64,000 nt of DNA from positions 25,943,501 through 26,007,500 of the forward strand of contig BSWB01000001.1 in NCBI GenBank assembly GCA_033239125.1. Reading direction: 5' to 3'. Below the pieces are notes generated by a model, which was given only the letters and a program-made list of their open reading frames with translations, was not told the DNA's origin and made no database searches. Origin of the DNA: Fagopyrum homotropicum (taxonomy: Eukaryota > Streptophyta > Magnoliopsida > Caryophyllales > Polygonaceae). Both the position numbers and the translations under genes were made by a program. Of this stretch, positions 43,036 through 52,498 are shown in pieces; position 1 is the first letter of the stretch; each line of letters starts with the position of its first letter.

Positions 43036-43690
43036 AAAATAATAAAATTTTTTGGATAAAGGTTAATTCATAGAAAGGGGAAAATAACATAACCAAATAT
43101 GACGGCCTAGCTATACTAACGTAACAAAGTTTATGTACAAGCCTACGACTTGGGGTCTACGGCCAAAACCAATCATACACAAGGTATTCCAAATAAACAT
43201 GCAATCCTCCTAGACATACTAACTACTTGAAACCAAAAATCATGATAATACATATAAATCTGGCACAACTCATGAGGGTCATTCACCTTCGACAAATCCA
43301 TCAGCAAACATAGACACTCACAAGCCGAACAAGTGTCCAAACCTCAGGTCAATGGTCATTCCATCTTTGGAAAAGCCATTAGCAGCCTAGATCCATGCCC
43401 GGTACACACATAGATAAAAACATCATAGTATGGACAATAATGCAGGTCTAGTTTTTATCAACTACTAGACTGCAATTCTCTCTGTAGCTCTAGTTCCATC
43501 TCTTGTAGCAAAAGCCTCATGCAGCAAAGTGTAGATATGGGTCATGATCATCCTAACCAGAATATTTATCAGAATCCTGTTCTGGTCAAACACCAAGGCA
43601 TTCCTAAAATACCAAGGTTAGTAGACCGTGGCAGAGAACGCCTAGATCTTGGATCTCCTCGTCCAACTCCTACCATGTACAATGTGAGTC
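43036..43690 (-). other. LINE 3' untranslated region
   Basis: No open frame. It ends, on the minus strand, in CCTTTATCCAAAAAATTTTA, a poor A-rich tail. Confidence 0.5.
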
Positions 43691-43692
43691 AG

Positions 43693-45254
43693 CTAGTATA
43701 ATAACTCTAATCTGGTAGTAACTTTGCCGGGTACTCCAAAATCCGCTCTAACCTGCCTCCAAACCTCTTGTGCATATGTACATCCAAAGATCAAGTGGTT
43801 GTGCGACTCACTCTCACTCATACACCAACTACAAGTAGGATCAATAACAAGAAAGTGTAATCTGTCTTTGGTAGATAACCGGCCAATGATTGCCACCCAT
43901 AGAATAAAGCAATGCTTGTGCGTATTGTCTGGGTCCCACACTACTCTATGCTAGTCCACCTCTTCTCTATGTGGTCTAATCATCTCATATGCTTCAGCGA
44001 CTCAGAATCTCTCTCCATGGAAACAATGCTCAAGTAACTCCGCCAATGATGTGGTATGGTTAATGAATACAACCACTTCACCCCTAGCCTTGAGGATGGC
44101 CTTCACCAAATGCGAGTCCCAACTAGTAACATACCACTACTCCGGCTTTGTGGTCTACAAGTATATGTAATGGATCCATCTAATCCATAGACTATCACAT
44201 TGATCATGTATGTGGTAGTAGTACTTGCACATGAATGCTACATGCCAAGACCTGAGATCTAGCAGTCCTAAGCCTCCCTCCGTCTTTGGCAACCAAATTG
44301 TAGACCATGTAACAAGGGACAACTCCACAAGAACTGCCTGCAAAGACTAGTAACTCTATCACGAACCAGTGCTGAGACTGGGAGAAGAGAAAGCCAAAAA
44401 CTCGTTGTACCTTGCAAAACTGCCTTGATCATCTCCAAACGACTGGCAAACAGCAAATGTCTCTTGTTCCACGAACTAAGGTGTTGTCCGATCCTATCAA
44501 CAAGAGGAGAATAGTCTCCAAATCGAAGAATAGTAGGAGAAATATGAACCCCCAAGTATTTGAATGGGAACTCCCCAACCACAAACCCCGAGATTTGTGT
44601 CAACTCAACCGCCTCCTCCTCAACCATAGATGCTAAGTATATTGAGGATTTGGAGAGTTTGACAGCCAAGCCCGAGATCCTCTCAAATCGACGAAGGCAC
44701 TTTGTCAAAGTCTCGATAGACCCTCTATCTCCCCGAAAAAATAACACCACATCATCCGTATACATAAGGTGTGAGATCCTAAGCTCCTCACAATACTTAT
44801 GGGATCTGAATCTTGTTCTAGCAATCTTCACCCAAATTAAATCATCCTCAATAGGAACTCCATGCAAATGACGAAGACAAACGGTGATAAAGAGCACCCT
44901 TGCGTGAGCCCCCGACAACCCTGATGTGAAGTTTTATTTACCTGGATCGAGTAAGACGCCATGGTAACGCACTCCATCACACAATTAATGAACCTGGTCG
45001 GGAACTTCAGAACCGATATGGAAAAGTGTAGGAACCTCCAAGAGATGGTGTCATATGCCTTGACTAGATCAATCTTCATGAAACACCGTTTACTATCATG
45101 TCGCACAATAAATCTCCTCAATAGCTCCTGTACAAGAAATACATATTTGACATCAACCTCCTTGGAACAAAAGCAGATTGAGCCGGGTCAATGAGATAAC
45201 TAAGGCATGATCCCAGTCTATTTGTCATGAGTTTGGTGATGATCTTACATATCA
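43693..45254 (-). pseudogene. LINE reverse transcriptase C-half and zf-RVT domain
   Basis: From the solo LTR leftwards: TNRLGSCLSYLIDPAQSAFV (fingers), then KIDLVKAYDTISW with a catalytic Asp, QGCSLSPFVFVICMEFL, then LMYTDDVVLFFRGD, the YxDD-type active site (here YTDD), and FPFKYLGVHISP. The end (43693-43941) is a zf-RVT domain: WVAIIGRLSTKDRL and CSWCMSESESHNHLIFGC. These lie in several frames (44837-45121, 44268-44918, 44155-44343, 43693-43941), so this is a relic. The enzyme would copy the LINE RNA at its target. Confidence 0.85.
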
Positions 45255-46975
45255 TGATGACATGAATTATGAAATGTATTTAGACATGTAATTACGTAGA
45301 TTTTCCCTTTATTTTGAATGCATAGACATGAATTCATGACATTTAAACTTATATTTGCATACTTTGCTAGAAAAGATGTCTACACAGATTCTTGTTGCAT
45401 CTGTAGGTAAATTGGCGAACTTTGGAGCAAAATGACACATATGAGGATTAAACCTTGATGCGGATCATAAAGAAGCATAAAAGGAAGCTAGGAACACGCT
45501 GGAGTGAACTCTGATACTACGGAGTGGGTCTGATTCGCGCCGGAGCGGACTTTGATACCAGCGGGCTCAATATCTTTTTCGGCCCAAAAATTTAGGGTTT
45601 ATCTTTAAACAACAAATTATCTTTAAGCTAGGATTTATCTTTAACTTGCGATCTATCTTTAAAGTCCATGCTTGTAAAACCCTAGATTTATCTCTATAAA
45701 TATCTTATAGCCTTCAACATTGAAGACTGACCCCCAACAACGTGGCCATCGATGGCTGGATAGGAATTGACACCTCCTACCACGCTTAGATTCACCCTCA
45801 ACGAAGAGGCAAAACACCCATAGAAGATTGATAGAGAAGGAAGGAAGAACATCGAAGGATCGAAGATTCGCATAGTTAGCTATGAAGTTTTGTGAGTTAT
45901 TCTTGGAAGGATAATCATAGTTGTTGTTTTCTTTATTCAAACAAAAGGTCGATACTTTGTTGTTTCTTTTGATTTAGTTTTGATTATTGAAGATTGTTAG
46001 CTTAGTTTTTCATTAGTTTATTGGTTTATGTCTTATTTGATATCATATACCTTCTTTGATTCAAATATGACTGTTGTTTGCTAGAACTCTTGCGATTTTA
46101 GGGTGACTAGTTGATGATTGTTGTTTAGATGATGATAGAATTACCCTTTAAGTTAGATTAGATCATGAAGGTTGATCTTCTACCACGGAGTTGACGATCT
46201 CGGATGAAACCAAGAATCTCGGCCGAGATTTGAGTATGAACCATCTGATATTTTCTTCTGTTTGCCCGACCATGTCTTATCCTTAAGCCTAGGTATTAGT
46301 TTGCCCAAATCCTAGTCTTTGTTGAGAGCTTTATACCCTTAGATCCCTCTAAGGCTTACGCTTGAGGATAGGAAGAGACTTACCCGGTGATTCCTTTCTT
46401 GAGTACCGACGATCACGTTTTCTAGGTAACAAAGGTTTATCCTTTATTAGGTTTTGAGTGTGCCTTCACATTGCCTTTGTGAGTTAACCTGAGACTTACC
46501 CCGTGAAGGTTAATTCTATTCCCTTAGGCTGAATTGTTGGTTTGAGTTTATGTTCCTCTCCTTAGTTTCTAGAGAGTTAACCGGTAATAGGAGCTTTAGT
46601 TAGTAATAGTGGATAGTGAGACCTCCCCTGTGATCTATCTCATCGGAGAAACACCTTACCTTAGCAACCCCAGTCTTGTCCATAGATCTTTAGAAGTCTT
46701 GAATCGAAAACCACAACTTGACGCTATGATCTCTAGAATTTGCATCCTCCTTTATTGCTATATATTCATTGATTGCTTCGATTTCTTCTTTTTTATTGCA
46801 AGAATCTTGTCTAGTTGACTTATCTACTTGATTTCACCACAGTCCTTGTGATCGACCATGGAATATTTGTCTTTATTACGATTGATTCGTACAGTGTGGG
46901 ATTGCTATTGATTTATTCTTGGTTAAAAATTTAAAGTTATTTGTCTTCAGATTCACACACGTATGAGAGAGAACA
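45255..46975 (+). mobile_element. Solo LTR, 1721 bp, inserted in the LINE
   Basis: Starts TGATGACATG and ends GAGAGAACA. Its flanks TATCA (45250-45254) and TATTA (46976-46980) differ by one base. The LINE reading frame (CYNVI then CKIITK) rejoins across it, so they are a target duplication with one later change. A TATA box (CTATAAATATCTTA, about 45697-45710) and the gypsy-like ending CACAGTCCTTGTGATCGACC near 46837 support plus orientation. There is no interior. Confidence 0.85.
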
Positions 46976-46980
46976 TATTA

Positions 46981-47665
46981 CATTGTAGCAAGATATTGGC
47001 CTAAACTGCTCCACCCGTATGGGTGCCTCTACCTTGGCAATCAGTGAAACGATAGTATGATTCACCTGCCTCAAAAGCTTCCCATTAACGAAGAACTCTC
47101 GGACCGTAACACAAACTTCGCTTCCCGTGGTTTCCCAAGTGGCCTTAAAAAACTTGGAGGAGAATTCATATGGTCCCGGGACCCTCATGTCTCCTATAGA
47201 CCAAAGCGCATCTTTAATATTTGTGTTGGATACCGGGCCAGCTAGCCTTTACTGGTCTTCATCTACAACTCTAGGCCCTACGGAGAACCAATCCCTCGGC
47301 GCATCCTCCACCTCCCGCTCCGTCCCGAATAGTCCCTAAAAAAAGGTGACAAACTCCCCGGCCACGTCCTCTCGGGAGGTTGTGGTCAAGCCATTAGTTA
47401 GATCAAGCGATGGGATAAAATCCCTCTTCCCATTGGCCTTCATAAGATTGTGAAAATAAGAAGTACATCTATCACTCTTCGTAACGTACCTGGTCTTTGA
47501 CTGTTGTGCATAAAATCTCCTCTCTGCTGCATTAAGTCTTCTAGCCTTCGATCTAAGGTCAACCAATTCCGTCCTAAGAGACTCAGAATCGGGATCTAGT
47601 CGAAAGCTCTCCAAGCAAGTATCAAATTCCTCATTTGCTATATTTTTTTTTCGAGATATGTGCAA
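46981..47665 (-). pseudogene. LINE linker and reverse transcriptase N-part
   Basis: Residues SKTRYVTKSDRCTSYFHNLM and FDTCLESFRLDPDSESLRTE are the usual endonuclease-RT linker of plant L1 elements. PGPYEFSSKFFKATW, then HTIVSLIAKVEAP and FRPISCYNV, are the RT fingers. The frame breaks between 47336 and 47188. Confidence 0.8.
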
Positions 47666-47667
47666 AG

Positions 47668-48733
47668 TTCCGCGTGTTCAAACCTTTTAAAGGGCCTTTA
47701 AGACCGCGGAGGAGGGAACACAAGCGGTATCGATAGGTTCCTCGGAGTCTGCAACTCCAATTCGCCTTCACAATATCTTGGAAATGATGATGGGTAGTCA
47801 AAGAATTTAAAACTACGCTTCCCTGATCCAGGGAAGTCAACAATATGAGTGATCGCTGTATCCGAATACAACCACTTATTCGGGAAGCTCGCACGACAGT
47901 ACACACTCTGCTCGAGCCAGTCATGATTAACCATGACTCTATTGATCCTACTCCAAATAGTACCATTCGTCCAAGTGAATTTGTTACCACTTTTAAATGG
48001 AACGTCGACAAAGGGGCCAAGCTCGTAGTTAGGATCTAGCATACCCTTGTAATCGTACATGTGTACCGGTGCACCATTAACTCGTTCATCTAGGCACATG
48101 ACGTTGTTAAAGTCTCCCCGAAAACAAGACATGGCATAGGGTATATACTAAACCAAGCACGTACGGTATGTCAAATCTCTCTCCGACCAACAATATCTCG
48201 GACCCATAGATGTAGCATACACCGCTTTTGGTTCCCGTCACTTTACAAGGGACTAGGCAAACAATATATTGTACCCGAACTGCCCCAATCTTCATTTCAA
48301 TGCGGTTTCCTTCCCACATGACCAAGATTTCACACCTATCGTCAACCTCAAAGGTGGTGACGTAATTCCAAACTGAGAATCGTTTTTGCATCACCAGAAT
48401 AATGTCAGAAGGATTGACATCAAATTTGGTCTCAAGAACACCACAAATACAAGCACCATACTCACGCATGAGATCTCTCACACAATTTTGTATCCGGGTT
48501 GGTGAAACCCCTGAACATTCCATGATATGATAATCATCGGAAACCCTGTACCATTCTTTCCTCCCAAAAGTGGCAATTCTAGAAGATTTACGCTCTCCCC
48601 CAGCCTCATTCCTAGTCTGAGTCATCCTTTCTTCCTTATCAGTCTTACGAGTCCGTCCAGCTCTCCTTTCGGACCTAGATAGGACTGGAGTGAATCCCTC
48701 ATCAATCCTCTCAACCTCCGTTGTTGCGACCAA
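47668..48733 (-). pseudogene. LINE endonuclease domain
   Basis: An apurinic-type endonuclease relic. CGVLETKFDVN at about 48410-48450 corresponds to the catalytic Glu motif, and GDFNNVMCLDER at about 48080-48120 to the GDFN motif. KFTWTNGTIWSRINRVMVN and DTAITHIVDFPGSGKRSFKF follow in the usual order. The two halves lie in different frames (48107-48733 and 47698-48132). The enzyme would nick the target for priming. Confidence 0.82.
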
Positions 48734-48768
48734 TGCGGTATCGCATTTGTCGTTGTAACAAGATCATC

Positions 48769-48830
48769 AAATCAGAACTCCACATGTTGCATTTAGCCCA
48801 AATCAGAACTCCACATGTTGCATTGAGCAT
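48769..48830. repeat. Tandem duplication, 2 x 31 bp, matching the array tail
   Basis: Two units of AATCAGAACTCCACATGTTG plus flanking bases. In reverse complement they match 24988-25018 in the tail of gene C with about one mismatch. Confidence 0.75.
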
Positions 48831-49230
48831 GATGATTATCACAAGGTAGAATTAAATCCCAGGTTTGATCCTGCACAGATGTTGGTGCAACCTCCTGGTG
48901 ATGAATTGTAGCTTGGGATGACACAAGAGATGAACCAAGAAGTGAGTTAACAACAAGAGCCGAAGACGTAGGATCAATGAGATTCACAGAAGACATAGGT
49001 GGACGATTAACAGCTTCAGAAGACAAAGCAGTAGTTGATGTGCCGGTAGGAAGCGCTGCCATATCCTGGTCAGCAACCTTAGGCGGCTGGAGAGCATTCC
49101 AAGCAGAAAAAAAATAATCATTAGCTTGTTGTTATTCATCTCATCATGGCATATCCCAAGCAGAAGAAAAATAATCAGCTTTTAGGAACTTTGATGGCCA
49201 AAATTCAGAAGTCTTGGCTTCGTATTTGTC
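48831..49230 (-). pseudogene. LINE 5' coding remnant upstream of the endonuclease
   Basis: Readable minus-strand coding pieces: SAWNALQPPKVADQDMAALP, then Ser/Val-rich sequence, and further upstream SEFWPSKFLKADYFSSAWDM. The segment DYFSSAWDM/DYFFSAWNAL is present twice, at 49148-49180 and 49095-49125, a local duplication of about 22 bp at DNA level. No domain is recognised. It probably derives from the ORF1/ORF2 junction. Confidence 0.45.
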
Positions 49231-49259
49231 ACATATTATCATATAAAACATGCCAAATT

Positions 49260-50596
49260 TGGATTGTCATTTGGTTGAAAATATAGATTATCTAATTAGG
49301 AGAGGCAAACCATAAACATGGTCGATAATAATAAAATTTATAATGACATGATTGAGGTCAGATTCTTCTTGTCCCATTTCCTCTTAACAAATGTATGATG
49401 CCAAGAAGCAGTTGGCATGAGAGCAGATTCCATTTGTCTATATACAAAATTAAAACACATGCATGCAAGAGTAGAAATGAATTATATCATAAACACGAAT
49501 GGCTTTGCACGTTCAACCGCGTTAATGAATAATTAGAGCTTATTAGCTGGAAACTAAGAGATGGTGAGCAGCCGATCGACAAGGCAAAGACATTGCTGAT
49601 ATGGTCATAAGATATTGATTCATATTAATATTACTTAATATTAAACTTGCAGGCTTGAGGTTCCTCTTGCCTCCCCTCACCTTGCAGTATATAGTTGTAC
49701 AGAAGAAGCTTTGAAAGACAAAGCTCATCTGCCTGATCAAAGGAACTCAAAATGCCCGAGCTCATCATCAGCTTCCCAGCCGGGTTATACAAATATCTCG
49801 ACAAATGTCTCAAAGCTGTTGCACCAACATACAAAAAGAGACAGAACTCAAGAAATCAATGAAGCTCTAGAGCAAGCCTTCTGAACAATTTATCAGTCAA
49901 TAAGCATGTTGCTTTACTGTCTTACAGAAAGATTGCTCAGCTCAACTTACCATCTGCTGAAGTTTATATATGAGCAAAACCTTGAGCCGTGATACAGCTT
50001 TACTCTTTAGCTTTTGGAGGCTTCAACTTGCAACCGGATCTTACTGTATCTACACCTTCATTTCTGCAACTTAATCCAACATTTGATTCCATAAGATACG
50101 TACACGCAGGATGATATATTTGATATATTCAACATGTCTTCATCTGTGTTGAGAGGTGCAAAAACATGATTGCTCTAAGCTTTAATTTAGACACAGCTCA
50201 TCAAATGCAAACAGTAATTTGATAATTCATTAGTTTGTGGCCTCTCATCTCAGCCTGCTTATGTGACAGGCTCAGATCTAATGCGTGGATACAAAAGTTC
50301 ATGTACAAACCTCTTTACAAATATCTCTATTTACATTAACAGGTACAGCAACGGAATCAATACTGCTATTATAGATAGCAATGAAATAACATCAAATCAG
50401 AATCCGCCTATTTTAGTATTGTGTGCTCCCCAACTAGAAAGAACTAGCTAGATAATGATTCCACATGCTCACGATTAAATTACAAGAATAGAAAAAAGGA
50501 AAAAGGTTGGCATTGTCCTCTTAGGGCACACCAGCAGGAGACAATGTTTTCTACAACCGTGTGTGTGTGTGCTTATAGCAAATAAATAAAACTACC
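49260..50596. other. Tail of the inverted block
   Basis: Reverse-complement match, by eye, to the tails at 24776-26100 and 31633-32820, for example CTCAGCCTGCTTATGTGA near 50251 and GTTATACAAATATCTCG near 49784. It carries the small conserved frame and no other gene. Confidence 0.6.
49752..49862 (+). other. Small conserved frame (third copy)
   Basis: A clean 36-codon frame with MPELIISFPAGLYKYLDKCL, then KAVAPTYKKR and a TGA. It is homologous to 25615-25809 and to the broken copy at about 32345-32560. This copy keeps the first part and loses the EALEQAF end by frame change. I recognise no family. Confidence 0.35.
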
Positions 50597-50788
50597 TTAT
50601 GAGCTGGGGAAAGAGGGTAGTAGGGAGCAAATGAATAATATTCAGATCTCGAAATCATCTTAAGCTGGCATCAGATTCCATACGTCTCCTTCGCCCAGCA
50701 ATATATAAACAAGACAAGGCAAGCCAATATGGTATCCAAAACCTGAGTTGTAAGACTTTCTTAGCCTTAAGAATCAAGAAGCTCAAAA
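50597..50788 (+). promoter_or_regulatory. Promoter module of gene F
   Basis: Mirror of genes C and E: CCTTATGAGCTGGGGAAAGA then GGGTAGTAGGGAG at about 50595-50627, TCTCGAAATCATCTTAAGCT near 50646, and AATATATAAAC at 50700-50710, about 80 bp upstream of the ATG. Confidence 0.65.
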
Positions 50789-51574
50789 ATGGCCGCTTCT
50801 TACCACACCCGCTCAAACAGTCTTCCAACCGGAACAACCTCCTTCGTTTCCCAATTTGACGAGCAACTCGACAGGATCAGATCTTCTGAATCCACTTGTT
50901 CAACATCTTTCACTTCCAAGCTGACCCACGTTAGCAGTCTCTACGAGTGCATTGATGAACTCCTCCAACTGCATTCCTCTCAAAAGGCCGTTTCCCGCCA
51001 AGGGAAATGGGCTGAAGATGCTTTGGAAGGCTCTGTCAAGTTCCTAGATGTGTGCAGCACAATCACTGATGTTATGGTGCAGATGAAAGAGCGAGCACAA
51101 CAACTTCAATCGATTCTAAGGAGGAGGTGCTCTAAAGATGAGATTGCCAGTGAGGTGGCTCAGTACTTGAGATCAAAGAAGAAGGTCATCAAGGTTGTCT
51201 CAAAGACATTGAAAGACTTGAAGAAATCTGAGATAATCTACAATGAGAACACTGATGTAATTAGCAGGCTGAGAGAGTGCCAAATGGTGACTCTCGACGT
51301 GCTAGAGTCCGTCCTTGTTTCCATAGCCGGTGCCAAGGCTAAAAGCAACTGGGAATCAGTTGTCTCCAAAGTATTGAAATCAAAAAGCCACCAAAAAACC
51401 CAAGCCTTTCTTGTTGGATTTGAAGCCTCAGATGCTACCTTGCATCCGGAGATAGTGATGAGTGGATTGGAGAACATGGTGATCTCTCTCAAGGATGTTG
51501 AGCAAGGTGTAGAGATCTTGTTCAGACATTTGATCAAGACAAGAACTACCATTCTCAACATCCTCAATTGCTAG
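50789..51574 (+). CDS. DUF241/BPS1-type protein, gene F (C/E/F type, inverted block)
   Basis: A single-exon, 261-codon gene on the plus strand, nearly identical to C and E. It has MAASYHTRSNSLPTGTTSFV, LYECIDELLQLHSSQKAVSR, WAEDALEGSVKFLDVCSTIT, ERAQQLQSILRRRCSKDE, SRLRECQMVTLDVLESVLVS and the ending FRHLIKTRTTILNILNC. It is two residues shorter than C and E in the STSFTSK stretch near residue 43. It is intact with the full upstream module. Its opposite strand and neighbours mark the inverted block. Family function unknown. Confidence 0.92.
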   Translation: MAASYHTRSNSLPTGTTSFVSQFDEQLDRIRSSESTCSTSFTSKLTHVSSLYECIDELLQLHSSQKAVSRQGKWAEDALEGSVKFLDVCSTITDVMVQMKERAQQLQSILRRRCSKDEIASEVAQYLRSKKKVIKVVSKTLKDLKKSEIIYNENTDVISRLRECQMVTLDVLESVLVSIAGAKAKSNWESVVSKVLKSKSHQKTQAFLVGFEASDATLHPEIVMSGLENMVISLKDVEQGVEILFRHLIKTRTTILNILNC

Positions 51575-52318
51575 ATTTATAAGAAAAAAAGTTTTGTAGA
51601 TTCATACACATAACCATACTTGTAATCAGAGATGCATATATAAGAAATATACAGCAGCCAAAGTTACTCGAGTACATTCAGTTCTTTGTCAATTTTTATC
51701 TATTTTTTTTTACAATTTCTTCTTTTTAAAGTGAATCGTATTGAGATTTCTGAAACCCTAAACCCAACCAAAATGAGGAAATAGTTTCAGATTCACCATT
51801 TACATTTAATCAAATTACCAGGCTAATGTAGATTTAAAAGAAAATATTTAAGAGTCAATGAAGATGAGAAGGAACGCCTCCATTTCTCTTTTTGAATAAA
51901 TCTGCATTTACAGCACATCTGATTCCAATTGTCTCCAGAAAACGTGTGGTCAACTTCAACCATGTGAGAAATTAAGCAAATGCTTGGCAACTTAGTTGGT
52001 TAAGATGCTCTTTTAAATGATAGTAATATATTCATAGATATGTCCAAGATGTGTCTGTCTTCAAATAATGCAGGTCTCTTCATTATGAGCTGCACACGAT
52101 CGTGATTACCATTTATTTATGGTAATTAACTAGCATTTTATTCAGATAAAGGGCAAAAGTTAATAGCGTCACATGCTCATGGCTGATTTCAAAGAGAGAA
52201 AATGCCAAAAGAAGCAATGAAAGGCCAGTCTTGTCCTCTTCATGTACGACAGTAGGAAACAAAGTTTTCAGCAGAAGCGTGCGCACTTATAGCGGATCAT
52301 GAAGATGTAAATATAAGC
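51575..52318. other. Intergenic between genes F and G
   Basis: Reverse-complement counterpart of the C-B and E-D intervals (for example CTCGAGTACATTCAG near 51667 and GTCTCCAGAAAACGTGTGGTC near 51931), but shorter, with part of the distal flank missing near 52070. No gene. Confidence 0.55.
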
Positions 52319-52498
52319 GTATGAGCTGGCCTAAGAGGGTCATAGGGGACAATGCAAACAGATGCTGAGATGAGTTATAAGATCTACATCTCACCATCAC
52401 CATTATGATGATAATTAAGATTCCTTTGGTCTCCTTTACATTGCAGTATATAAATCGCACAAAGCCTACCCAAGGAAAGCAAGTTAGCATATAAGAAA
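52319..52498 (+). promoter_or_regulatory. Promoter module of gene G, with shortened leader
   Basis: Box GTATGAGCTGGCCTAAGAGG then GTCATAGGGGACAATGC at 52319-52355. TATATAAA at 52447-52454 lies only about 45 bp from the ATG, because roughly 44 bp of leader present in gene B are absent here. The CCTACCCAAGGAAAGCAAGT motif is kept (near 52467). Confidence 0.65.

Larger units (their letters stand above)
43036..49230 (-). mobile_element. LINE (L1-type non-LTR retrotransposon), decayed, split by a solo LTR
   Basis: The minus strand carries an endonuclease (48.7-47.7 kb), a linker, a reverse transcriptase (47.2-44.3 kb, interrupted) and a C-terminal zf-RVT domain (43.9-43.7 kb) in L1-like ORF2 order. 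Frameshifts and stops occur throughout. The 3' end is placed near 43036 next to a short T6 run on the plus strand; the 5' end near 49230 is estimated from the last readable codons (FWPSKFLKADYFSSAWDMP). No target duplication could be fixed. A solo gypsy LTR (45255-46975) lies within the reverse transcriptase. Confidence 0.82.
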
